Notes: generated by a model not told the origin, from the letters alone. 12,562 bases of DNA from UBA2253 sp964646985 (GCA_964646985.1 CAZYFI010000039.1:1-12562); one strand, 5' to 3'; positions 1-7,396 are shown, counted from the stretch's first letter. Made by a program: numbers and translations.

Positions 1-16
1 TTATCATTCTTATGAT

Positions 17-634
17 TCAAACTTCAGACAGTAAAGGATTTAAAGCGTTGGATGCTTGCAGACTAAGAGAAAAAGTGTTGTGATAGTGTTTGATGATTGC
101 GATTGCACGTTGGCGATAAAACTCATCGGCATGGACCAAACTGTTAATAGCAATATCAATATAGTCATCTAAATGATTTTTCAAGGCATTCAATAAATAC
201 AATTTTACACTATTGTTTTTCTCTATTAATAAACGATTTTTAATGGCATCTAAGGCTTCTTTTGATTCAAAAAACCCCAAATAATGGGCGGAAAACTTTC
301 TTTTGTTGGGGTTGAAAGAATTTAAATGCACAATATAATACTTGACAATATTCAGTGTGTGAAAATCATCAATGATTTCTTTTCTTAAAACAGGTTCAAG
401 CAACGTTTGTTCGCATATATTAATAAATTCATTTGTGAGCTTGTGTTTTGGGAAATGTTTTTTTACAGGCTTTTTATTCATATAGCGATCAATTAAATAG
501 GTTTTGATTTTGCTTGATTGCCATAAGTTAAAACGCAGTTTTATTTTATTGAAAAAAATCAATAAAACAATGAACAAAACCAACAACAACAAAGCATATA
601 AAATAAATAAAATGTAATCTAACGGTAACATCAT
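17..634 (-). CDS. Small membrane-anchored protein with HEAT-like repeats
   Basis: This encodes 205 residues of unknown function. Residues about 6-28 form one very hydrophobic helix at the extreme N-terminus (YILFILYALLLLVLFIVLL), followed by a basic stretch at 30-65. This suggests an uncleaved anchor with the rest of the chain in the cytoplasm. Residues about 70-190 are purely helical and fall into HEAT-like helix pairs: roughly 108-138, with FSAHYLGFFESKEALDAI, then 142-168 and 170-190. Such pairs are protein-docking surfaces in known HEAT proteins. The ATG overlaps the TGA stop of the upstream sensor-like gene as ATGA, so the two are probably translationally coupled and work together. A second ATG follows immediately (MM), so the start is certain to within one codon. 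It ends in TGA 16 bases from the window edge, and no terminator is visible before the edge. A real gene is very likely. The HEAT assignment is by helix pattern only. Confidence 0.8.
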   Translation of the reverse strand: MMLPLDYILFILYALLLLVLFIVLLIFFNKIKLRFNLWQSSKIKTYLIDRYMNKKPVKKHFPKHKLTNEFINICEQTLLEPVLRKEIIDDFHTLNIVKYYIVHLNSFNPNKRKFSAHYLGFFESKEALDAIKNRLLIEKNNSVKLYLLNALKNHLDDYIDIAINSLVHADEFYRQRAIAIIKHYHNTFSLSLQASNALNPLLSEV

Positions 635-2625
635 AGGATCACTCTTTTACTTGTTAAGCGCTTCACCAAACCCATCACTTCTTCTACAATCACTGGTTTT
701 GTTAAGATAAAGTCAATGCCAAGACTGTTTGCAGTGGTGACGATTTCCTTATTTTTATTAAACGTTGTGAGAATGAAAGGAACGGTTTGTGTTTCTATAT
801 TTTCGTTTAACCTTGATTTAATTTGAAAACCATCAAGTTTTGGGATGTTTTTTTCACATATAATCATGTTGATTTTTTCGTTTTGAATGATCTCTAAAGC
901 ACTTAGGCCGTCTTTTGCAATCAACACTTCATAGTTTAGGTTTTTAAACGCAACGCTAAGAACGTTGTGAATGATTTCATCGGTATCAATGATGATGATT
1001 TTGCCGACGGACAAAGAGATGTTCTTTGATTTTTCATCAATGATGAGATTGGACCCTTTGGAAGCAGCAATTTTGATTCTTGATTCCCCGCGGTTAAACC
1101 ACAAATCAGCGATGGATTCATCGCTTCTTTCGCCTTGAGAAAACTCATGAAGGCGAGAAATGGCCACACTGACGGTAATTTTCTCTACAAAGGAATCCGA
1201 CATTTCAATATTGTTTCTAATATGATTGGCAAGGCTTAGGCTTTTTTGATAATCACAATCTTGACACAATACCACAAACCCGGGACCATTTCGCTTGAAT
1301 ATCGTTTGACCTTCTGCTTTTAATTGGTTTAACAAATAATATAAATTACGAAGAGTTTCATCGCCTATTTCTTTTGAGTAAAGCATATTAAGTTTGCGGA
1401 TGTTGTCAATATCTACAAACAAAAGAGAGTGATCTTCATCTGATTTTGTGTTGGTGAGTTGCTCGGTTATATTTTTTAAGTAATTTTTGAGAAACGTTTC
1501 ATTGTAAGCTTTTGTGATAGGGCACCGACTTAAGTTCTCGGAAATTTGATTGTATCGTTCTTGCAAAGAAGATACTTGTGATTGCAATTGAATGTTTTCA
1601 AATGTTGATGTCACCAAAGATGATTTATAAACCGTTGGTTTATTGATGTGATACAGGCGATTGAGTTTGTTCACTGTCTTTTCTAACACTGCAAGCCAAG
1701 CCCCACCCTTTTGATCATAAATGATATCGAATAAATAATGCCATAATTTAAAATTGGTATAGGGGGCACTCATGATTTCCAAAGAAATTGGATCTACTTT
1801 TATGTTTGTGTTTTGAAAAATTGCCAGCACTTCTTGGGCAGAATAAATGTTTTTTAGTTGAATCAAAACTTGATTGCATAAATTGAGATAATTATATGTT
1901 CTTCGGTTTTTTCCTGCTTTTCTTACAATATAATTGGAATTATAAAAAGTAAAATCAAAAAGCTGATTGATTGCGAAAGCAACATCGTCTTTCATCATTG
2001 CCTTGCCAAAAGCAGGGATGATGACTTCAGGTTTTAGTTTTTTCACAATTTGCATCACAGGACGTAAAAAATCACTGCTTGGTATCACTTGTTCGTGATA
2101 AGCTAAAAATGATTTGAGGTTATTAGGATCGTTTAAATGAGAAAACAAAATATCACTAATAAGGACTTTTGCTTGTTCATCATATACAATAAATGCATTA
2201 TGGAAGGGAATGAACGGGACGCTAATGATTCGTAAATGATGCTCATCATCTAGTTTTATCAACATTTTATTTTCTATTATTTTAAATGGCAAAGTTTTAT
2301 GAACGATAAGCCATTTTTTTGCCGTTTGAGCATCACTAAGAAAAACAACATCGGGGAATTGAAATTGTAATTGATCAATCACGACTTTGTTTAATATATC
2401 GGAAGGGCTAACAATAACATATTTAATGGATTCTTCAGCTTGTAAATATTGTTTAAAGTTGATAGAAATTTTAAATATTTCGGGATGTGGATAAAACAAA
2501 ACAGAAGCTTTTTTTGCATGAATGATGCCAATGTTGGGAATCGTATCATCACTTTCATGACGATAAACATCATAATCACCAACACTTAATTTTTGATATA
2601 ACAACACATTATTTTTGTTTTCCAT
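631..2625 (-). CDS. Degenerate ODP/metallo-beta-lactamase-fold - GGDEF - receiver fusion protein
   Basis: This encodes a 664-residue soluble protein with no membrane segment. Residues about 1-225 resemble the oxygen-binding di-iron (ODP, flavodiiron-type) metallo-beta-lactamase fold, best seen at 136-149 (PFIPFHNAFIVYDE) and 186-207. The HxExDH metal motif is replaced by SPSDIL (73-78), and the late HG is FG (206-207). Residues 225-340 are helical, and 340-366 look like the usual coiled coil before a GGDEF domain. Residues 367-530 are a GGDEF domain (ITKAYN, FVDID 403-407, GDETLR 421-426), but the signature is NGPGF (446-450), so cyclase activity is not expected. Residues 541-660 are a receiver with D547, T620 and K643, but Glu591 stands where the phospho-accepting Asp belongs. 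A GGAG ribosome site lies 7 bases before the ATG. It is the first gene of an operon with the membrane HEAT-like gene. The role is probably ligand binding or scaffolding. The domain calls are good for GGDEF and receiver and moderate for ODP. Confidence 0.85.
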   Translation of the reverse strand: MENKNNVLLYQKLSVGDYDVYRHESDDTIPNIGIIHAKKASVLFYPHPEIFKISINFKQYLQAEESIKYVIVSPSDILNKVVIDQLQFQFPDVVFLSDAQTAKKWLIVHKTLPFKIIENKMLIKLDDEHHLRIISVPFIPFHNAFIVYDEQAKVLISDILFSHLNDPNNLKSFLAYHEQVIPSSDFLRPVMQIVKKLKPEVIIPAFGKAMMKDDVAFAINQLFDFTFYNSNYIVRKAGKNRRTYNYLNLCNQVLIQLKNIYSAQEVLAIFQNTNIKVDPISLEIMSAPYTNFKLWHYLFDIIYDQKGGAWLAVLEKTVNKLNRLYHINKPTVYKSSLVTSTFENIQLQSQVSSLQERYNQISENLSRCPITKAYNETFLKNYLKNITEQLTNTKSDEDHSLLFVDIDNIRKLNMLYSKEIGDETLRNLYYLLNQLKAEGQTIFKRNGPGFVVLCQDCDYQKSLSLANHIRNNIEMSDSFVEKITVSVAISRLHEFSQGERSDESIADLWFNRGESRIKIAASKGSNLIIDEKSKNISLSVGKIIIIDTDEIIHNVLSVAFKNLNYEVLIAKDGLSALEIIQNEKINMIICEKNIPKLDGFQIKSRLNENIETQTVPFILTTFNKNKEIVTTANSLGIDFILTKPVIVEEVMGLVKRLTSKRVIL

Positions 2626-2649
2626 AAAAACGCTCCATTAGATATATTC

Positions 2650-2678
2650 ATTATACCAACAAAGACAGGAAAAATAAA
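2650..2678 (-). promoter_or_regulatory. Extended -10 promoter of the ODP-GGDEF-receiver operon
   Basis: On the minus strand a perfect TATAAT lies at 2650-2655, preceded by TGG, giving the extended TGnTATAAT form. The -35 position with a 17-base spacer (2673-2678) reads TTTATT, a weak match, which is typical when the extended -10 does the work. The predicted start near 2643 leaves a leader of about 18 bases that holds the GGAG at 2633-2636. The -35 region lies inside a perfect inverted repeat. Confidence 0.65.
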
Positions 2679-2695
2679 GAAATCTCTTTCTTTAT
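2674..2695. repeat. Perfect 9-bp inverted repeat, candidate operator
   Basis: The arms ATAAAGAAA (2674-2682) and TTTCTTTAT (2687-2695) are exact reverse complements around a TCTC spacer. The element covers the -35 region of the minus-strand promoter and lies 18 bases upstream of the -35 of the plus-strand exporter promoter, so a protein bound here could affect both. The arms are almost all A and T, so chance in AT-rich DNA is a real alternative. There is no following T-tract that would suggest a terminator. Confidence 0.4.
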
Positions 2696-2713
2696 GTGAT
2701 GAGAGAATAACAC

Positions 2714-2742
2714 TTTACCTAGTCTTGAGTTTATGGTATAAT
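2714..2742 (+). promoter_or_regulatory. Sigma-A type promoter of the ABC exporter operon
   Basis: The -35 box TTTACC (2714-2719, 4 of 6 matches to consensus) and the -10 box TATAAT (2737-2742, perfect) are separated by 17 bases. TGG directly before the -10 makes it an extended -10. The start predicted near 2749 gives a leader of only about 18 bases carrying the ribosome site AGAGG at 2757-2761, 6 bases before the ATG. That leaves no room for a leader peptide or attenuator such as the one known to control bmrCD in Bacillus subtilis. Confidence 0.75.
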
Positions 2743-2767
2743 AACTATTCGAAGATAGAGGTACCAT

Positions 2768-4537
2768 ATGATTTTTGGCAAAAATGTAAATCGATATTAT
2801 TGGAAATATGGCATTTATTTTTTGATTGGGATTGCAGCCTTAATTGCTGTTGATATCTACCAATTGAATATCCCTAATATTATCGGAAAAATAATAGATG
2901 GCTTACGTTATGAAACGCTCACAAAACTAGAACTCACTGATTTCATGAAAGAAATGATGGTGATTGTGGCAATTATGTTTGTTGGGAGATTTTTATGGCG
3001 TATTTGTATTTTCGGAAATGGCATCAGAATTGAGACCGATTTACGAGCAAGAATGTTCCAACATTCCCTAAAGTTGTCACAGAATTATTATCAACGTCAT
3101 AAAACAGGTGCCTTAATGGCACTTTATACCAACGACTTGCAAACCATTCGGGCTACATTTGGCCAAGGAACCATCATGCTGATTGATGCCATCTTTTTAG
3201 GAATATTGGCTTTTACAAAAATGTGGCGCATGGACATTAAATTAACACTGATTTCAGCTATCCCCCTTCTTTTACTAGCCTTATCAGGAAGAGTGATTGG
3301 GAAGCATATGAGCAAAAAATTTGCGGCAAGGCAAAAAGCGTTCGCCAATATGTCTGATTTTGCCCAAGAATCCATTTCGGGGATTACGGTTGTGAAGGCA
3401 TTTGTGAAGGAAGCCAAAGAATTGCTTGCTTTTTCAAAGATTAACAAAGATAACCAAGACCGTAATTTAGAGTTTGTAAAATCTGCTGTTTTACTACAGA
3501 CATTAATTGGTGCATTGATTGCTTCGATTATTGTTATTATTATGGGGTATGGTGGATATTTGGTTTACCAAGCACAAGTAAACCAAACGTTATATTTTAC
3601 TGTTGGTGATTTAACCAAGTATATTTCTTATTTTGGCACATTAACATGGCCAATGATGGCGATTGCTCAATTGATTAATTTGCGTAGTCAAGCATCCGCT
3701 TCTTTAAAAAGAATCGATGCATTGCTAAATGAAACCATTGAAATTAAAGATGATGATTTCATTGAAGTAAATGAAATCAAAGGAAAAATCACGTTTCAAC
3801 ATTTATCTTTTCAATATCCAGAATCAGAAAAATTGGTGTTAGAAGATATCAACTTAACGATTCAAGCTGGAGAAAAAATTGGTATTATTGGTAGAACTGG
3901 AAGTGGAAAAACCACATTGGTTGATTTACTATTGCGTTTGTATAATTTACAACCTGAGCAAATTTTAATTGATGATTTGGATATCATGCGCCTACCGTTT
4001 AAACAAGTTCGTGATGCAATCGCTTATGTTCCTCAAGATAATTTCTTATTCTCAGATACGATTGAAAACAACATCGGGTTTGCCTTTGAACAAGTTGACA
4101 ATGAAACGATTGTGGAAGCAGCAAAAATGGCTGATTTAGATGGAAATGTTTCGGAGTTTAAAGAAGGCTACCAAACCATCTTAGGTGAACGTGGAGTTAC
4201 GATTTCTGGTGGTCAAAAGCAAAGAACGTCAATAGCAAGAGCATTGGTAAAAGATGCACCAATCTTAATTTTAGATGATTCTGTTTCTGCTGTTGATACA
4301 AAAACGGAAGAAATGATTTTAAATAATATAAGGAAAATACGGCAAGGAAAAACAACCATTCTCATTGCTCATCGTGTTTCAACCATTCAATCGATGGACA
4401 AAATTGCCCTAATCGATGAGGGAAAATTGATTGCTTTTGGAACGCATGAAGAACTGATGAAGTCAAGCGAAATGTACAAACAAATTGTCGATTTACAACG
4501 TCTTGAAGATGAAGTTGGAGGTGAAATTAATGGATGA
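2768..4537 (+). CDS. Heterodimeric ABC exporter, half-transporter with degenerate catalytic site
   Basis: This encodes 589 residues, the usual size for a half-transporter with one six-helix membrane domain (about 1-310) followed by one ATPase domain (about 340-580). In the ATPase domain are Walker A GRTGSGKTT (375-383, Lys381), Q-loop Gln423, signature ISGGQ (479-483), Walker B ILILDD (499-504), D-loop SAVD (507-510) and switch His535. The residue after the Walker B aspartate is Asp504 instead of the catalytic glutamate. This is the hallmark of the non-hydrolysing site in heterodimeric exporters such as TM287/288 and BmrCD. It is the first gene of the operon, with AGAGG 6 bases before the ATG. 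It overlaps the partner gene by 8 bases. The complex is expected to sit in the cytoplasmic membrane and export lipophilic drugs, peptides or lipids. The substrate cannot be read from the sequence. Confidence 0.95.
   Translation: MIFGKNVNRYYWKYGIYFLIGIAALIAVDIYQLNIPNIIGKIIDGLRYETLTKLELTDFMKEMMVIVAIMFVGRFLWRICIFGNGIRIETDLRARMFQHSLKLSQNYYQRHKTGALMALYTNDLQTIRATFGQGTIMLIDAIFLGILAFTKMWRMDIKLTLISAIPLLLLALSGRVIGKHMSKKFAARQKAFANMSDFAQESISGITVVKAFVKEAKELLAFSKINKDNQDRNLEFVKSAVLLQTLIGALIASIIVIIMGYGGYLVYQAQVNQTLYFTVGDLTKYISYFGTLTWPMMAIAQLINLRSQASASLKRIDALLNETIEIKDDDFIEVNEIKGKITFQHLSFQYPESEKLVLEDINLTIQAGEKIGIIGRTGSGKTTLVDLLLRLYNLQPEQILIDDLDIMRLPFKQVRDAIAYVPQDNFLFSDTIENNIGFAFEQVDNETIVEAAKMADLDGNVSEFKEGYQTILGERGVTISGGQKQRTSIARALVKDAPILILDDSVSAVDTKTEEMILNNIRKIRQGKTTILIAHRVSTIQSMDKIALIDEGKLIAFGTHEELMKSSEMYKQIVDLQRLEDEVGGEING
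4516..4522 (+). promoter_or_regulatory. Ribosome binding site that fixes the start of the second exporter gene
   Basis: GGAGGTG is a near-perfect Shine-Dalgarno sequence lying 7 bases before the ATG at 4530, inside the end of the upstream gene. It makes 4530 the start and argues against the TTG at 4485, which would add 15 residues and has no such site. Confidence 0.85.
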
Positions 4538-6296
4538 GCAACCAATCAAAGTTAATTTAACCGATAAAAAAATCATTAGACGATTAATGAGTTATGCAAA
4601 AAACCATAAGAAAGCTTTTGTGATTGCTATTTTATTAATGGTATTTGCTGTTGGCATTGATTTAGCATTGCCAATTTTAATTGGAACAGCATCAAAGATA
4701 TTGGGAAGCGATGCCATTGATTATCAAAAAGTCATATGGATCGTGATTATTTATGGTATCTTACTCATTTTTATGTTTATTGTGCAATTTCATCAAGCGA
4801 TGACATTGCAAAAAGCTGGGCAAAAAATCATTTATGAAGTGCGAGAACAAGTTTTCACTCACATTGAGAAATATTCCATTTCTCAAATTAACAGTGTTCC
4901 TGTAGGGAAACTAGTAACTCGGGTGACGAATGATACCAACACACTAAATGAAATGTACACAAGTGTGATTATTAATTTGTTGAAAGATTCCTTTACGATT
5001 GTCGGCGTATTGGTGGCAATGTTTTTTGTTGATGTAACATTAAGCCTTTATGTTCTGGCCATATGTCCCATTATTATAGTTGTTTCTTTTGTGTTTCGTA
5101 AATATTCGCGCGAAGCATATCGAGAAGTAAGAAGCAATGTTGCTAGCGTAAATGCCTTTTTATCGGAGAACATTTCAGGAATGAAAATCACCCAAGTGTT
5201 CAACCAAGAACCAAAGAAATATCATGAATTTCAAACAAAAAATGATCAATTAAAAAAGAGTTCTATCAAACAAATTTTTATTTTTGGTATATTTAGACCA
5301 GCAATCTATGTTTTATATATTTCTACTGTGATATTAATATTATGGTTTGGAAGTAATAATGTTATTTTACAAGCAGGATTAACCTTTGAAGTCATCATCA
5401 TTTTTCATCAATATGTTGATCGCTTGTTTAATCCAATACAGCAACTTGCAGAACAATTCAACATATTGCAATCCGCCTTTGCTGCTTCTGAGAAAATTTT
5501 TGAAGTGTTAGATAAAACACCTGAGATAGTAGATGACGAAGATGCAATCGAACTAGAAGACGTAAAAGGCGAAATTGAATTCAAGCATGTTTGGTTTAGT
5601 TATTTACCAGATGAATGGATATTAAAAGATGTATCCTTTAAAATCAATGCCAATGAAACAGTAGCTTTTGTTGGAGCAACTGGCAGTGGAAAAACAACCA
5701 TCTTATCTTTGATTGTTCGAAATTATGACATCCAAAAAGGCCAAATTTTAATTGATGGAGTCGATATCAAAAAAATCAAGATTTCATCACTTCGTTCGAA
5801 AATCGGCCAAATGTTACAAGATGTATTTTTGTTCAGTGGCACCATTGAATCTAACATCAAAATGCGTGAAGATAGTATATCAGAACTTGATGTAAAAAAA
5901 GCTTGTGAATATGTGAATGCTGATAAGTTTATCAATCAACTGCCTAATAAATATCAAGAAGAAGTACGAGAGCGAGGAAACAATTTCTCCTCAGGACAAA
6001 GGCAATTGCTCTCTTTTGCAAGAACGATGGCACACAAACCTAAGGTTATGATTTTAGATGAAGCAACAGCAAACATTGATACCGAAACAGAGGTGTTAAT
6101 TCAAGATTCATTAGAAAAGATGATGAGTGTTGGAACGATGCTTGTTGTGGCGCATCGTTTGTCTACGATTCAGCATGCTGACAATATTATTGTTTTACAA
6201 AAAGGTGTAATCATAGAACAAGGCAATCACCAAGAACTGTTGAAAAAACGCGGACAATATTATAAATTGTATCAATTGCAATATCAAAACAAATAA
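4530..6296 (+). CDS. Heterodimeric ABC exporter, half-transporter with intact catalytic glutamate
   Basis: This encodes 588 residues with a six-helix membrane domain (about 25-315; clear helices near 28-52, 68-88, 150-190 and 255-275) and an ATPase domain (about 345-580). The motifs are Walker A GATGSGKTT (382-390), Q-loop Gln430, Walker B VMILDE (506-511, with catalytic Glu511), and switch His542. The signature reads FSSGQ (486-490) instead of LSGGQ. This complements the partner exactly. The consensus ATP site would combine this Walker A/B with the partner's ISGGQ, and the degenerate site would combine the partner's Asp504 with this altered signature. That is the arrangement known in TM287/288, LmrCD and BmrCD. 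It starts 8 bases inside the upstream gene, which suggests coupled translation and equal amounts of the two halves. It ends in TAA directly before a strong hairpin. At 588 residues there is no obvious room for the large extracellular insert of BmrD. Confidence 0.95.
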   Translation: MDEQPIKVNLTDKKIIRRLMSYAKNHKKAFVIAILLMVFAVGIDLALPILIGTASKILGSDAIDYQKVIWIVIIYGILLIFMFIVQFHQAMTLQKAGQKIIYEVREQVFTHIEKYSISQINSVPVGKLVTRVTNDTNTLNEMYTSVIINLLKDSFTIVGVLVAMFFVDVTLSLYVLAICPIIIVVSFVFRKYSREAYREVRSNVASVNAFLSENISGMKITQVFNQEPKKYHEFQTKNDQLKKSSIKQIFIFGIFRPAIYVLYISTVILILWFGSNNVILQAGLTFEVIIIFHQYVDRLFNPIQQLAEQFNILQSAFAASEKIFEVLDKTPEIVDDEDAIELEDVKGEIEFKHVWFSYLPDEWILKDVSFKINANETVAFVGATGSGKTTILSLIVRNYDIQKGQILIDGVDIKKIKISSLRSKIGQMLQDVFLFSGTIESNIKMREDSISELDVKKACEYVNADKFINQLPNKYQEEVRERGNNFSSGQRQLLSFARTMAHKPKVMILDEATANIDTETEVLIQDSLEKMMSVGTMLVVAHRLSTIQHADNIIVLQKGVIIEQGNHQELLKKRGQYYKLYQLQYQNK

Positions 6297-6326
6297 AAAA
6301 TGAGCAATCAATGATTGCTCATTTTT
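6295..6326. terminator. Bidirectional intrinsic terminator between convergent genes
   Basis: TGAGCAATC (6301-6309) and GATTGCTCA (6313-6321) form a perfect 9-bp stem with the loop AAT, extended by A/T pairs on the outer flanks. A run of five T follows on the plus strand (6322-6326), and the A run at 6295-6300 gives the T-tract on the minus strand. It can therefore end both the exporter operon and the reductase gene. It overlaps the TAA stop codons of both genes. Confidence 0.85.
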
Positions 6327-7344
6327 ATATTTTGATGTCATCTAAATTAGACAACGAAATTGCCAATTGCTTGGCTTCAATTTGCTTAATCATAGAAACC
6401 AATTGCCGATTGATTGGTACATCAATGCCAATGGAATCTGCTTTTCTGACAATGTAACCGTTGAAGTAATCAATCTCAGTCAATTGACCACGTTCTAGTG
6501 ATTGTAGACTCGATGATTTCAAATTGCGATACTTGTGTCCAACAATGCTAATAACCAAATTGGCTTTAAAACGACTCCATGTTGTTTTATCATCAATGAG
6601 TTTGTAATAATTGAGCTTACCTGCATAAGGAGGAACGTGAATGTTTAAGCTTTTCGCAACATTCATTGCTTCTTTTATGATTCCCATAAAAATAGCGCTC
6701 GCTTTTTTGATTTTCAACATTTCTCCTAGTTTTAATCCACAAATGGCTCCTAGAGATGTAATGCAAGAATTGATAATCAGTTTTGAGTAAAGTTCTTCAA
6801 ATATATGATTAGAAATTGTGGTAGGAAACACTTTGTTTAGCATTTCTTGCACAACCAATAAACTTGGTTTGTGTTCTTTCTCAATACTGCCAATAATAAA
6901 ATCCCCATGGCTAGTAATCAATAAACTTCCTCGTTCTAACATGGTTGCACCAAATCCAATCACACAGCCAACCGTACGAGAAGCACCAACAATGGCGGCC
7001 AAATCATCGGTACAAATTCCATTTTGCATCGAAACAACCAATGATTTTTCATGGATGTTAGCGAGCAACCTTTTCGCAACCTTAGGCATGTCATAAGCTT
7101 TCGTTGCAATGAATACAACATCAAATAATCCTTTTAGTTCTGGAACTTTCGCAACAGCTTTCATTACAACTTCGTGGTTTCCTAACACACCAGAGATTTT
7201 TATCCCTTTGGTTCTTATTTGTTCAGCAACTTCTTCACGATTGGCAACAATTGTGACATCATAACCAGCCATTGATAAAAATGCTGCTGTATTGCCACCA
7301 ATGGCTCCAGCACCGACCATTAAGATTCGTAAATTTTTGTTCAT
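6325..7344 (-). CDS. panE: Ketopantoate reductase family protein (2-dehydropantoate 2-reductase, PanE/ApbA)
   Basis: This encodes 339 residues. The N-terminal Rossmann domain (about 1-185) has the dinucleotide motif GAGAIG (11-16), Lys82 in ATKAYD and QNG (107-109). The helical C-terminal domain has Lys188/Asn192 in YSKLIINS and Glu290 in LTEIDYFNGY, matching the catalytic lysine and substrate-binding glutamate of E. coli PanE. In PanE these reduce 2-dehydropantoate to pantoate with NADPH in pantothenate synthesis. The protein is about 35 residues longer than E. coli PanE, mostly in the region before the TEIDYFNGY motif (about 235-275). No other pantothenate gene is nearby, and related proteins in lactic bacteria reduce other 2-oxo acids (Lactococcus PanE acts as a hydroxyacid dehydrogenase). 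The family is therefore certain, but the substrate is not. It is transcribed alone from a consensus promoter. The ATG at 7344 has AGG 9 bases upstream. Confidence 0.92.
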   Translation of the reverse strand: MNKNLRILMVGAGAIGGNTAAFLSMAGYDVTIVANREEVAEQIRTKGIKISGVLGNHEVVMKAVAKVPELKGLFDVVFIATKAYDMPKVAKRLLANIHEKSLVVSMQNGICTDDLAAIVGASRTVGCVIGFGATMLERGSLLITSHGDFIIGSIEKEHKPSLLVVQEMLNKVFPTTISNHIFEELYSKLIINSCITSLGAICGLKLGEMLKIKKASAIFMGIIKEAMNVAKSLNIHVPPYAGKLNYYKLIDDKTTWSRFKANLVISIVGHKYRNLKSSSLQSLERGQLTEIDYFNGYIVRKADSIGIDVPINRQLVSMIKQIEAKQLAISLSNLDDIKI

Positions 7345-7367
7345 GGCATTTTACCTACCTTGTGTGA

Positions 7368-7396
7368 ATTATATACCAAAAAGAAAACATTGTCAA
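7368..7396 (-). promoter_or_regulatory. Consensus sigma-A promoter of the ketopantoate reductase family gene
   Basis: On the minus strand TTGACA (7391-7396) and TATAAT (7368-7373) are both perfect and separated by the ideal 17 bases. The predicted start near 7361 gives a leader of about 17 bases that carries AAGG and AGG ribosome-binding sequences. The first two bases of the -35 are the end of the T-tract of the preceding terminator. Strong constitutive transcription is expected, since no operator is visible. Confidence 0.85.

Noticed and set aside
936..1169. Second minus-strand frame inside the GGDEF-receiver coding region
   Set aside because: It lies in another frame of a gene whose domains are recognisable throughout. 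The short frame at 2391-2585 is likewise a shadow.
631..2625. Active diguanylate cyclase or flavodiiron oxygen reductase
   Set aside because: The GGDEF signature is NGPGF and the metal-ligand motif of the ODP fold is missing, so neither activity should be assigned despite the family resemblance.
2626..2767. Riboswitch or leader-peptide attenuator before the exporter operon
   Set aside because: The leader after the predicted transcription start is only about 18 bases, too short for either.
3124..3447. Minus-strand open frame inside the first exporter gene
   Set aside because: It is opposite the conserved membrane domain of a certain ABC gene and has no matching features of its own. The minus-strand frame at 5723-5935 is rejected for the same reason.
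4485..4529. TTG start that would extend the second exporter gene by 15 residues
   Set aside because: It has no ribosome site, would overlap the first gene by more than 50 bases, and the ATG at 4530 has GGAGGTG at ideal spacing.
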